From contig JAAVYW010000057.1 of assembly GCA_022791315.1 (NCBI GenBank), positions 1 to 34,091 of the forward strand: a stretch of 34,091 nt of DNA, read 5' to 3'. Numbering within the stretch: position 1 is the first letter of the stretch; the number at the start of each line of letters is the position of its first letter. The translations under genes and the position numbers were made by a program. Under the pieces are notes generated by a model. It did no database searches. It saw only the letters and a list, made by a program, of their open reading frames with translations, and was not told where the DNA came from. The DNA comes from Oscillospiraceae bacterium (GTDB lineage Bacteria; Bacillota; Clostridia; Oscillospirales; Ruminococcaceae). Below, one piece after another: positions 23,999 through 32,225 of this stretch.

Positions 23999-25171
23999 TT
24001 AGTTCTGCGCCTTTTGCAGCACCGCCTCCCGGGACACCGAGAGCACCACCCCCATCTCGCCCAGCAGCATACAGAGCGCCGTGCCGCCGTAGCTGAAAAA
24101 GGGGAGGCTGATGCCGGTGTTGGGGAAGGTGTTTGTCACCACGGCGATGTTTAGAAGCGTCTGAATCGCCAGCTGCAAGGTGATGCCCACGGCAATCATG
24201 GAGCCGAATTTGTCCCCTGCCCGCATGGCGATGACAAACCCCCGCCAGACAAGCAGGGCAAAGAGCAGGATAATCAGCGTGGCCCCCACCCAGCCCAGCT
24301 CCTCGCACACCACGGCAAAGACAAAGTCGTTCTGGGGCTCGGGGATGTAGAGGTATTTCTGCTTGGAGTTGCCCGGCCCCAAGCCCATCAGCCCGCCGGA
24401 GCCGATGGCGATGAGGGACTGGGCAGTCTGATAGGTGCTGCCCTGCACATCGCTAAAGGGGTCAATCCAGCCCTCGATACGGGGCATCACGTGCTGGAGG
24501 AAGTCGGTGAAAAACACCAGCACAGCTCCTAAAGCTATTGCCATCGCCACGCCGGCCAGCAGCCATTTCTTGTTGCTCCCTCCGATAATCATCAGGCAGG
24601 CAGCCATGGTGAAGAGGATGATGCTGGCAGACACATGGCGCTGGAGGCCCAAGGTAATGGCCAAAAATGTGCCGATAACCAGCAAAAAGGGCACCAGCCC
24701 ATAGCGCACCTCTTTAATCCGCTTGTAGTTGAGGGAGACGATATGGGCAAAGCAAATCACCAGGGCAAACTTTGCAATCTCAGTGGGCTGGAAAGTGCCC
24801 ACGCCGGGGATATAAATCCAGCGGTACACCCCCGCGATGGGCGCCATCAGGCGGGGGAGGATGAGCAGGCCGGTGGTGCCGATGAAGATGGGAACCACCA
24901 GCCGGTGGAAAATGTGATAGTCCAGCACCGAGAGGAAGAACATACCCGCCAGCCCAATCAGCGCGAACTGGAGCTGTTTTGTGATATAGAAGAAGCTGTT
25001 GCCCTCATAGTAATAGGCGGAGGCATAGCTGGCGGAGAACATCATCACCAGCCCAATGCACAGCAGCACCAGCACCAGCACCAGGAAAATGGCGTCGATG
25101 CCGCCCCGCCGCTTTTTCTTCTGCGGTCTGGCCACCCTGCCCACCGGCAGCCTTGTCACCTTCTGTTCCAT
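23999..25171 (-). CDS. ftsW: SEDS-family peptidoglycan polymerase (FtsW/SpoVE)
   Basis: A 390-residue, ten-helix polytopic protein that polymerises lipid II with a partner PBP. A basic cytoplasmic start (RPQKKKRRGG) is followed by helices from IDAIFLVLVLVLLCIGL on. SEDS marks are FSASYASAY, GVYRWIYIPGVGTFQPTEIAK (split: RWI, QPTEIAK), AAQSL-like TAQSLIAIGSGGLMGLG, IPEPQNDFVFAVVCEELG and the family signature PNTGISLPFFSYGGTAL. The start is uncertain: ATG 25171 is used, but GTG 25180 has GGAAG 5 nt upstream. Whether it is the vegetative FtsW or sporulation SpoVE cannot be told. It lies 73 nt after the MraY-derived gene. Confidence 0.93.
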   Translation of the reverse strand: MEQKVTRLPVGRVARPQKKKRRGGIDAIFLVLVLVLLCIGLVMMFSASYASAYYYEGNSFFYITKQLQFALIGLAGMFFLSVLDYHIFHRLVVPIFIGTTGLLILPRLMAPIAGVYRWIYIPGVGTFQPTEIAKFALVICFAHIVSLNYKRIKEVRYGLVPFLLVIGTFLAITLGLQRHVSASIILFTMAACLMIIGGSNKKWLLAGVAMAIALGAVLVFFTDFLQHVMPRIEGWIDPFSDVQGSTYQTAQSLIAIGSGGLMGLGPGNSKQKYLYIPEPQNDFVFAVVCEELGWVGATLIILLFALLVWRGFVIAMRAGDKFGSMIAVGITLQLAIQTLLNIAVVTNTFPNTGISLPFFSYGGTALCMLLGEMGVVLSVSREAVLQKAQN

Positions 25172-25244
25172 CCTTATCACCGTCACTTCCGCAGGGCGAA
25201 AGCGTCCTTTCTCCTTCAATTTTCTCTGGGTTTGGCCCCAGGGC

Positions 25245-26150
25245 CTATCTCCCGTACATGCTCTGCACCCAGGCCACGCCCAGGCCGCCGCAGAGCAGCG
25301 CCGCCAGGGCCCACAGGCCGGCGAGGGCCCTGGCGCCCACTCCCCTCTCCGAGAGGGACAGGGGCAGCTCCCTCCCGCCCAGCGCCTGGGCCAGGCGGCA
25401 GGCCAAGGGCAGAGGGAGCAGGGGCAGCAGCAGCGTGGGCAGGCCGCAGGCAAAGCAGGCCCCGGCCAGCAGCCCGGCGCAGAGCAGGGTGCCCTGCCGC
25501 CCAATGGGCAGCCTTGCCCCGGTGAGCTGCCACAGGGAAAACCCCAGCGCGCTCCCCAGCAGCGCCCCGCCCAGCGCCTGCCCGGCGGCAAGCCCCAGAA
25601 TCCCGGCGCAGCACAACACCGCAGCGCCGCTCAACCAGGAAAAGCACAGGCACAGGCCGTCCCAATCCCGCAGGGCCCAGAGGGATTCCCCTGCGGCGGC
25701 ACAGAGCAGCGCCAGCACTGGGAGCAGGGCAGGCCCCAGCCGCACCTGCCCCAAAAAGGGCAGGGCCAGGCTCCCCATCCCCTCGCCCCACAGCGCGGCA
25801 GCGGCCCCGCAGGCCAGCCCGCCCGCCCCAAAGAGCAGGCAGCGCTGCCCGGTGTGTAGGCCCTTCCCCCGCTGCTTTTCCAGGGCCTCCTCCATCCTTC
25901 CCACCGCGGCAAAGCACCCTGCCAGCAGCACACCGGCAAAGAAGCGGCCATAGCTTCTCCCCTCTTGCCCTATGCCGGGCAGCAGCCCTGCCAGGGCCCC
26001 TGCCGCAGCCGCAATGGGCAGCAGCCAATCGGCCCAGGGCACTCCCCCCTTAGTCTGCCCCGTTTTTCCCCCCTTACCAGGGGCAAGCAGCCCTTTTCCC
26101 ACAAAAAGCACCAGCAGGAGAGACGCCCCCACTGCCAAAATCCCCTCCAA
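25245..26150 (-). CDS. MraY-derived polytopic membrane protein lacking the catalytic residues
   Basis: A 301-residue, nine- to ten-helix protein in the mraY position between murF and ftsW. By eye it follows MraY almost without gaps: KGGVPWA (34-40) for KSGTPTM; EKQRGKGLHTGQ (91-102) after the first Asp pair; RDWDGLCL (161-168) for TDGLDGLL; GSALGFSLWQ (199-208) then GARLPIGRQGTLLCAG for HPAKVFMGDTGSLALG; LPLSLSERGVG (262-272) for SPLHHHYELVG. The first Asp pair reads Arg-Met, the NxxN-D motif keeps one Asp, MGDTGS reads IGRQGT, and the His triad reads Ser-Leu-Ser. It should not make lipid I. The frame is intact. The TTG start at 26150 has GGGGAGAGGGG upstream; GTG 26132 is possible. Confidence 0.75.
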   Translation of the reverse strand: MEGILAVGASLLLVLFVGKGLLAPGKGGKTGQTKGGVPWADWLLPIAAAAGALAGLLPGIGQEGRSYGRFFAGVLLAGCFAAVGRMEEALEKQRGKGLHTGQRCLLFGAGGLACGAAAALWGEGMGSLALPFLGQVRLGPALLPVLALLCAAAGESLWALRDWDGLCLCFSWLSGAAVLCCAGILGLAAGQALGGALLGSALGFSLWQLTGARLPIGRQGTLLCAGLLAGACFACGLPTLLLPLLPLPLACRLAQALGGRELPLSLSERGVGARALAGLWALAALLCGGLGVAWVQSMYGR

Positions 26151-26199
26151 GCCCCTCTCCCCTTTCCCTCATTTTCACACGTCCTATATGGGCCCTTCC

Positions 26200-27555
26200 C
26201 TATTCCTGAAACTGTTCTATCAGCTTCTCAAACCCCATGCTGTGGCTGGCCTTGAAGAGCACGGCGTCCCCCGGCGCGGCCTCGGCCCGCAGGGTTTTCA
26301 CAAGTTCCTCTGCGCCGGTGAAATGCCGGGCGTCCAGGCCGTGCTTCCCCGCCTCCTCTGCCATGCGGCGGGCCTCCTCCCCCAGGCACAGCAGCAGGCC
26401 AACGCCTGTCTCCGCGCAGAGCCTGCCCGCTTCCCGGTGGCTCTCTTCGGCGATGCGCCCCAGCTCCAGCATATCCCCCAGCACGGCAATGCGCCGCCCC
26501 GGGGTGGGCAGCTTGGCAAAGGCCAGGAGAGAGGCCCGCATGGAATCGGGGTTGGCGTTATAGCAATCGGCCACCAGCTGGATGCCCCGCACCTCCAAGC
26601 GCTTCTGCCGCAGGCCGGAGGGATGCAGCTGCGCCAGGGCTGCCGCCCCCTCTGCCAGGGACACCCCGTGGCAGCTCCCCGCCGCCAGGGCCAGCAGCGC
26701 GTCCATCACGTGGTGCTCCCCCGACAGGGGCAGTACCACCGGCACGTTCTCCCCCCCGTGTACCAGGGTAAAGGAGAGCGCCCGCCCGTCGTCTTTGCAG
26801 TCTGCGGCAAAGAAGTCCGCCCTTGGGTCGCGGAGGGAACAGCGCAGGATGTGGGGCCAGGTCTCCTCCCCCACCGCTGCCAGCATATCGTTGTCGCCGT
26901 TGAGCACCAGCGCCCCCTCCGGCCGCAGGCCACAGAGCACCTCCAGCTTGGCCCGCCGGATATTCTCCCGGGTGCCCAGCTGCTCCAAATGGCTCACCCC
27001 CACATTGGTGATGATGGCGGTGTCGGGCTTCGCCGCCAGGGAGAGGGGCTCAATCTCGTGCAGCCCGGTCATCCCCATCTCAATGACTGCCGCCTGGGTG
27101 TCCTTTGCCAGCCGCAGCAGGGTCTGGGGCATCCCGAATTGGTTGTTCTGGTTCCCCGCCGTCTTGAGGGTGTTGTATTTGGCCCCCAGCACAGCGGCAG
27201 CCATGTCCTTGGTGGTAGTCTTACCCACGCTGCCCGTCACCGCCACCACCGGCAGGGTAAACCCGTCCCGGTAGCCCGCCGCCATGCGCAGCAAGGCCTG
27301 CTCGGTGTTGTCTACCCGAATCACCGGCAGGGGAAACGCCCCAATGTCCTGGTGTACCATCACCGCTGCCGCGCCGTTTTCCGCCGCGCCGTGCAGGTAC
27401 TTGTGCCCGTCGGTGTTCTCCCCCTTCACAGCGAGGAAGAGGCAGTCCCCCTCTACGTCGCGGCTGTCCAAGCTGATGCGGCGGATGACCCTGTCCCCGC
27501 CCAAAAGCGTCCCCCCGGCCAGGCGGGCCAGGGTGCTGAGTCTCTGTTCCTCCAT
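26200..27555 (-). CDS. murF: UDP-MurNAc-tripeptide--D-Ala-D-Ala ligase MurF
   Basis: A 451-residue cytoplasmic ligase that adds D-Ala-D-Ala to the peptidoglycan precursor. The N-terminal substrate domain has ISLDSRDVEGDCLFLAVKGE; the central ATPase has TGSVGKTTTKDM (about 110), KTAGNQNNQFGMP, MGMTGLHEIEPL and TNVGVSHLEQLGT; the C-terminal domain has DCYNANPDSMRASL and LGDMLELG. Length and order are standard. ATG 27555 has only a weak site (GATAGGG). It lies 128 nt after murE and 49 nt before the MraY-derived gene. Confidence 0.95.
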   Translation of the reverse strand: MEEQRLSTLARLAGGTLLGGDRVIRRISLDSRDVEGDCLFLAVKGENTDGHKYLHGAAENGAAAVMVHQDIGAFPLPVIRVDNTEQALLRMAAGYRDGFTLPVVAVTGSVGKTTTKDMAAAVLGAKYNTLKTAGNQNNQFGMPQTLLRLAKDTQAAVIEMGMTGLHEIEPLSLAAKPDTAIITNVGVSHLEQLGTRENIRRAKLEVLCGLRPEGALVLNGDNDMLAAVGEETWPHILRCSLRDPRADFFAADCKDDGRALSFTLVHGGENVPVVLPLSGEHHVMDALLALAAGSCHGVSLAEGAAALAQLHPSGLRQKRLEVRGIQLVADCYNANPDSMRASLLAFAKLPTPGRRIAVLGDMLELGRIAEESHREAGRLCAETGVGLLLCLGEEARRMAEEAGKHGLDARHFTGAEELVKTLRAEAAPGDAVLFKASHSMGFEKLIEQFQE

Positions 27556-27658
27556 GCCCTATCACCACAGCTTTCACAGCGGAAAGCTCCCTTTCTCTCG
27601 TTCTAAGCTCCCACGCCTGCCGGCAGTTTGGCCCGGTCCAGCGAGGGGATAAAGCGGT

Positions 27659-27699
27659 ACCATTAGAGGAATAGGCCTTTGGCCTATTCCTCTAATGGT
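27659..27699 (-). repeat. Perfect 19-bp inverted repeat spanning the murE stop codon
   Basis: Positions 27659-27677 and 27681-27699 are exact inverses around TTT. On the minus strand the left arm contains the last codons of murE (T-P-L-E-E-stop) and the right arm their inverse. No U-tract follows. It is a strong RNA hairpin, so it may protect the mRNA end, mark a processing point or slow ribosomes at the stop. Confidence 0.85.
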
Positions 27700-29174
27700 G
27701 TCAGCTTGCCGTCTTTTTTTAGAATATCCACCATCTCCTGCACAATCACGTGCTCGTCAAAGTAGATGGTGCAGTCGGCCAACACCTGGTAATCCTCGTG
27801 GCCCTTTCCCGCTAGGAGGAGCAGGTCGCCTTTCTGGGCATTTTGCAGCGCCCAGAGGATGGCCTCAAACCGGTCGGGAATCACCTTCAGCGGCGTGCCG
27901 TAGCCCTCAAAGCCGGGCATGGCGTCCTCAATAATCTGCATCGGGTCCTCGCTGCGGGGGTTATCCGAGGTAAAGACCACAAAATCGGCGTATTTCGCCA
28001 CGGCGGAGGCCATCAGCTTCCGTTTGGCCCTGTCCCGTTCCCCGGCGCAGCCAAAGAGGGCCACCAGCCGCCCCGTCTTCACCTGGGACAGGGCGGCCAG
28101 GGACTTCTCCAGCCCGTCCGGGGAATGGGCGTAGTCGATAATCACAGTGAAATCCGTGCCGGTGGGCAGCACTTCCATGCGGCCCCGCACCCCTTCGCAG
28201 GAGCTCAACGCATCCATCACCAGGTCAAAGGGCAGGCCCAGCGCCAGGGCGCAGGCCCCGGTTGCCAGGGCATTTGACACCGAATAGGCCCCCGGCATCC
28301 CAAAGGACACCCTCCCCAGCTTTTCCTGCCCCAAAAAGGCGAATTTTACCCCGCCGGAGAGGTAGCGCACATTTTGGGCGCTGTAGTCCGCCGCCGTGCT
28401 GTCCACCGAATAGGTGCTCACCGCAGTGCCCCCAGCTGCCTGCAGCTCCTGGGCCAGGCGTTTGCCATAGGGGTCGTCAAAGTTCACCACAGCCTTATCC
28501 GTCATGGAAAAGGCCTTTTTCTTGGCCTCGTAATAGGCCTCCATGGTGTGATGGTAGTCCAGGTGGTCCTGGGTGAGGTTGGTGAAGATGACGGCCTCAA
28601 ACCAGCACCCCGCCAGCCGCTGCTGGTCCAGGGCGTGGGAGGAGGCCTCCAGCACCACATAGTCACACCCCGCACGCTCCATCCGGGCAAAGAGGGCGTG
28701 GAGCTCTGCCGGGTCGGGGGTGGTGTGCTTGGCGGGCAGGCTCATGCCCCCAATCTCGTTTTGGACAGTGCCGATAATCCCCACTTTGTGCCCTGCCTGC
28801 TCCAGCACGTGTTTCATCAGATAAGTAATCGTGGTCTTGCCGTTGGTGCCGGTGACAGCCACCAGCTTCAGCCGCTTTGCCGGTTCCCCGTGGAAAACAG
28901 CGCACAGCCGGGCATAGGCAAAGCGGGTGTCGTCCCACAGCAGCTGGCAGGGCAGCCCCACGTCGTGCTGGGCCACAACAGCCGCCGCCCCCTTCTCCGC
29001 CGCCTGGGCGGCATAGCAGTGCCCATCGGCCTTCCCGCCCTGGATGCACACAAACACGGCCCCCGGCCCCACCTGGCGGGAATCACAGGTGACAAGGGTG
29101 ACTTCGGTATCCGGCGCGGCCTGGGTCTCCCCCCAGGGGAGACCGGCCCGCTCCATGAGTTCTCTGAGCAGCAT
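27684..29174 (-). CDS. murE: UDP-MurNAc-dipeptide--2,6-diaminopimelate ligase MurE
   Basis: A 496-residue cytoplasmic ligase that adds the third stem residue. ATG 29174 (MLLRELMERAGL) has GAAGGGGG 8 nt upstream. Marks are VTCDSRQVGPGAVFVCIQG, the ATP loop VAVTGTNGKTTITYLMKH (about 108), HTTPDPAELHALF, EASSHALDQ, TNLTQDHLDYHHTMEAYYEA, the carbamylated-Lys region, VIIDYAHSPDGLEKSL, and TSDNPRSEDP. DNPR is the pocket that selects meso-diaminopimelate, so the wall is of the DAP type. Its stop lies inside a 19-bp hairpin. Confidence 0.95.
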   Translation of the reverse strand: MLLRELMERAGLPWGETQAAPDTEVTLVTCDSRQVGPGAVFVCIQGGKADGHCYAAQAAEKGAAAVVAQHDVGLPCQLLWDDTRFAYARLCAVFHGEPAKRLKLVAVTGTNGKTTITYLMKHVLEQAGHKVGIIGTVQNEIGGMSLPAKHTTPDPAELHALFARMERAGCDYVVLEASSHALDQQRLAGCWFEAVIFTNLTQDHLDYHHTMEAYYEAKKKAFSMTDKAVVNFDDPYGKRLAQELQAAGGTAVSTYSVDSTAADYSAQNVRYLSGGVKFAFLGQEKLGRVSFGMPGAYSVSNALATGACALALGLPFDLVMDALSSCEGVRGRMEVLPTGTDFTVIIDYAHSPDGLEKSLAALSQVKTGRLVALFGCAGERDRAKRKLMASAVAKYADFVVFTSDNPRSEDPMQIIEDAMPGFEGYGTPLKVIPDRFEAILWALQNAQKGDLLLLAGKGHEDYQVLADCTIYFDEHVIVQEMVDILKKDGKLTPLEE

Positions 29175-29261
29175 AAGATTGCCCCCTTCCCGATATGAGT
29201 CTATTCCAAGATGCCCCGAAAAGGGCTGTATCAATCAGTTTGGTTTTTGGGTTCCAGCGCC

Positions 29262-31469
29262 TTACTCGCCGCCTGCACTGTCGCGGAATTCCAGCGTGAT
29301 AACCGTGCCCTTCAAGGCCTTTGAGCCACTCTCCAGGGATTGGTTGATACACAGAACCGACTGGGAGTGGTTGGTGATACCCGACAGGCGCACGTTGAAG
29401 CCCGCGTTTGTCATGGCCTGGTTGGCCTGGGCAATGGTGAGGCCCTGCACATCCGGCACCTCGCCGTAGATGTCCTCCGGGTTTTCCTCGGTGTAGAGGA
29501 TAACGGTGGATTCCGTGGGCAGGGGCTGCCCGGCCTCCGGCACCTGGGCCAGCACCCGGTCGCCCTCGCCCACAATGCGGGCCTTCAGGTTTTCGGCGTT
29601 GAGCCTTGCAATGGCAGAGTTGGGGGAGATGCCGATGGTGTCGGGCACCGTCACATCCAGCCCCTCCATCTCCTCTTCGGTGTACTGGGGCTCAATGCCT
29701 AAGTAGGGCAGCACGTCGCCCATGATGTTCGCCACCGCAGGGGCGGCCAGCACGCTGCCGTAGATGCTGTAGCTGTGGGCCTCGTCCAGCACGATAAACA
29801 CGGCGATTTCCGGGTCATCCGCCGGGGCAAACCCTAAGAAGGAGGCCACGTAGAGGTCTTCCTCTTTCCCCAGCTTTTCGCCGGTGCCGCTCTTGCCGCC
29901 GATGCGGTAGCCGCGGACATAGGCGTTTTTACCGCCGCCGTCCGCGTCGTTCACCGCGTGGAACAGCAGCTCGCTCACTGTGGCAGAGGTCTCCTCCGAA
30001 ATCACCTGGCGCTTTACATGGGTATCAAAGCTCTCGATGATATTGCCGTCGGAGTCCAGCACCTGCTTGACAATATGGGGCTGCACCAGATACCCCCCGT
30101 TGATGGCAGTGGCCACGGCGGTAATCATCTGGATAGGGGTGACACTGTTGGACTGCCCCATGGAGCAGCTGGCCAGCTCTACCGAGCCCATCCGTTCTTC
30201 CGATACATAGATACTCCCCGCTTCGCCGGGCAGGTCGATGCCGGTGCGTTCGGTGAGGCCAAAGGCCTCGAAATACTGGGAGAAAAGGCTGGGCCCCAGC
30301 CGCAGCCCCACGGTGATAAACACCGGGTTGCAGGAGTATTTTACCCCTTGCATAAAGGACACTGGCCCGTGGCCCGAGGTGCGCCAACAGCCGATTTTCC
30401 GTTCCACCACCTCAATGGAGCCCTCGCAGACAAAGCCGGAATCCGGCGTAACCACCTTTTCCTCCAGCGCGGCGGAAGCTGTCACAATTTTGAATACCGA
30501 GCCGGGCTCATAGGTATCGGAGATGGCCTTGTTGCGCCACTGGTGCTCCTGTGCCGTCTGTAACTGGCTGCGCCGTTCCTCGTCGTCCTCAATCTCCTCA
30601 ATAGCCTTGCGCACCTCCTCGTCGGCGATGACAAAGGGCTGGTTGGGGTCGTAGTCGTCCTTCACGGCCATGCCCAGGATTTCCCCGGTCTTCACGTTCA
30701 TCACAATGCCGGTGCCCCGGTTGGCCACGCTGTGCTCTTTTACCGCAGCGGCCAGGTGCTTCTCCAAAAAGTGCTGCACCACCTCGTCCACTGTCAGTAC
30801 CAGGCTGTAGCCGTCCTGGGCCTCGTAGACCGTCTCATAGTCCACGGGCATGTCGCCGTTTTTGGCGGTCTTGGCCTTCACCAGCCGCCCTGATTTGCCC
30901 TGGAGATACTTGTCGTAATAGGCCTCAATCCCCGCCAGCCCCTGGTTGTCGCTGCCGGTGAACCCCAGCACATGGGAGAGGAAGTTGCCGTAGGGGTAAT
31001 AGCGCTTGCTGCTCTCCACATAGCCAATGCAGCCCAGCTCGTTCTCCCTGGCAAACTGGCGCACCTCGTCGGCCACGGTGCGCTCCACCTGTTTTTTCAC
31101 TTCCACGTAATAGGTGTTCTTGCGGCTCATCTCCCGCACCTTGTCTTCATCCAGTTCCAGGATACGGGAGAGCTCCCGCACAATCAGGTCCCGCTGTTCC
31201 TCGTTCTTGATGTCGTTGGGGGAGAGGGTAATGGTGGTGACAGTGGCGCTCTGGGCCAGCACTTTCATGTTGGAGTCATAAATCGTGCCCCGCTTGGCCG
31301 AAAGGGTGGCCTCCCTGGTCTGGTAGTCAATGGCCTGCTTCTGGTAAAAATCATGGTCCACAACCTGCAAATAGAACAGGCGGCCGGACAAAATTACAAA
31401 GCCCAGCATCAGGAAAATCAAGACAATAAGCGACCAACGGTTCATGCTCTTGCTGGGTCCCCTTGCCAT
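29262..31469 (-). CDS. spoVD: SpoVD/PBP2-type transpeptidase with PASTA domains
   Basis: A 735-residue class B penicillin-binding protein that cross-links peptidoglycan, normally with an SEDS partner. ATG 31469 follows GGGGAGGG at about 7 nt. One membrane helix (WSLIVLIFLMLGFVILSG) near residue 12-30; then the pedestal (AKRGTIYDSN, SVTTITLSP-like); the active-site Ser in YEPGSVFKIVT (about 323), YSCNPVF, and KSGTGEKLG (about 525); then two PASTA repeats (VTVPDTIGISPNSAIARLNA and GEVPDVQGLTIAQANQAMTN). It is the only PBP in the cluster, so it could serve vegetative division (FtsI role) as well as, or in place of, the spore septum. Confidence 0.92.
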   Translation of the reverse strand: MARGPSKSMNRWSLIVLIFLMLGFVILSGRLFYLQVVDHDFYQKQAIDYQTREATLSAKRGTIYDSNMKVLAQSATVTTITLSPNDIKNEEQRDLIVRELSRILELDEDKVREMSRKNTYYVEVKKQVERTVADEVRQFARENELGCIGYVESSKRYYPYGNFLSHVLGFTGSDNQGLAGIEAYYDKYLQGKSGRLVKAKTAKNGDMPVDYETVYEAQDGYSLVLTVDEVVQHFLEKHLAAAVKEHSVANRGTGIVMNVKTGEILGMAVKDDYDPNQPFVIADEEVRKAIEEIEDDEERRSQLQTAQEHQWRNKAISDTYEPGSVFKIVTASAALEEKVVTPDSGFVCEGSIEVVERKIGCWRTSGHGPVSFMQGVKYSCNPVFITVGLRLGPSLFSQYFEAFGLTERTGIDLPGEAGSIYVSEERMGSVELASCSMGQSNSVTPIQMITAVATAINGGYLVQPHIVKQVLDSDGNIIESFDTHVKRQVISEETSATVSELLFHAVNDADGGGKNAYVRGYRIGGKSGTGEKLGKEEDLYVASFLGFAPADDPEIAVFIVLDEAHSYSIYGSVLAAPAVANIMGDVLPYLGIEPQYTEEEMEGLDVTVPDTIGISPNSAIARLNAENLKARIVGEGDRVLAQVPEAGQPLPTESTVILYTEENPEDIYGEVPDVQGLTIAQANQAMTNAGFNVRLSGITNHSQSVLCINQSLESGSKALKGTVITLEFRDSAGGE

Positions 31470-31691
31470 ATGCGTCCCTCCCCTGCCACCGACTTCCCGC
31501 CGGGAAGCGCCGGTTGTCTTCAAGTGTTGCGGTTAAAAAATCCCGTTTCCTTCCAGTGTATGCGGCCCCTTTGCCCCAATATACGGGAAAGCCGGGCGGC
31601 CTGCTGCCCTTTTCCTCAAAAAAGAGAGAGGCCAAGAAAATCCCTTTCTCAACCCCTCTTCCAATAACCCTCGTCTTTGCCGCCGTTCCGC

Positions 31692-32165
31692 TTACGACAG
31701 CTGGCCCGACAAGATGTCAAAGCCCTCTTTGATTTGGTCCAGCAGGTGGAACCCCTGGTCCCCCTGGGTGGTGACAACCCGCTCCCCCTCATCCAGGGTG
31801 ACATAGGACACCTGGTACTTCTCCAGCTTGGAAAGCCCCAGCTGTTCCGTGGCGTATTCCTCGATGTTTTTTAAGGAGACCATGGCCTCCAGCTCCATGT
31901 TCAAACGGACATTTTCACTCTGTAACACTTCCAGTTCCTTCACTGCCACGCTGATTTCGTTCACCGTTTCGGTGAGTACAGCCTTGCAGCACAGGCACAC
32001 GCTGGCAATCATTCCCAGCAGTAGACACGTCAGCACAATTTTCATCGGACGCACCCCAATTATCAGCAATTGCTTTGCCTTTTGCTTGCTTCCCTGGATT
32101 ACAGTGACTTGGGGCCTGGACTGAACCTGCGGTTCCATCCTTCGGGCGGTGCGTGCAGCGGCCAC
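31692..32165 (-). CDS. ftsL: FtsL/DivIC-like division protein
   Basis: A 157-residue bitopic membrane protein in the ftsL position between rsmH and the PBP gene. The GTG at 32165 has AAAGGGGG 8 nt upstream. A basic cytoplasmic start (KQKAKQLL), one membrane helix (IVLTCLLLGMIASVCLCC, about 43-60), then a coiled coil (VNEISVAVKELEVLQSENVR) and the septum-formation-initiator pattern NIEEYATEQLGLSKLEKYQV. It is likely part of the FtsL-DivIC-DivIB complex that activates septal synthesis. Sequence is poorly conserved in this family; position carries much of the call. A 222-nt gap without genes follows. Confidence 0.85.
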   Translation of the reverse strand: MAAARTARRMEPQVQSRPQVTVIQGSKQKAKQLLIIGVRPMKIVLTCLLLGMIASVCLCCKAVLTETVNEISVAVKELEVLQSENVRLNMELEAMVSLKNIEEYATEQLGLSKLEKYQVSYVTLDEGERVVTTQGDQGFHLLDQIKEGFDILSGQLS

Positions 32166-32225
32166 AGAGTTTCCCCCTTTCTCTCATGGGACTTCTATCG
32201 TCTTCAAGCCCGGGCGGGCTGTCTC

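Noticed and set aside
25245-26150. Calling this frame a true MraY
   Set aside because: Fold-level similarity is clear, but the Asp pair, MGDTGS Asp and His triad needed for catalysis are missing.
25972-27606. 544-codon plus-strand frame
   Set aside because: Antisense of murF, whose catalytic motifs are complete; GC-rich codons leave the opposite strand open.
27659-27699. Palindrome as a Rho-independent terminator of murE
   Set aside because: No U-tract on the minus strand, and murF with a weak ribosome site and no promoter follows, so read-through is needed.
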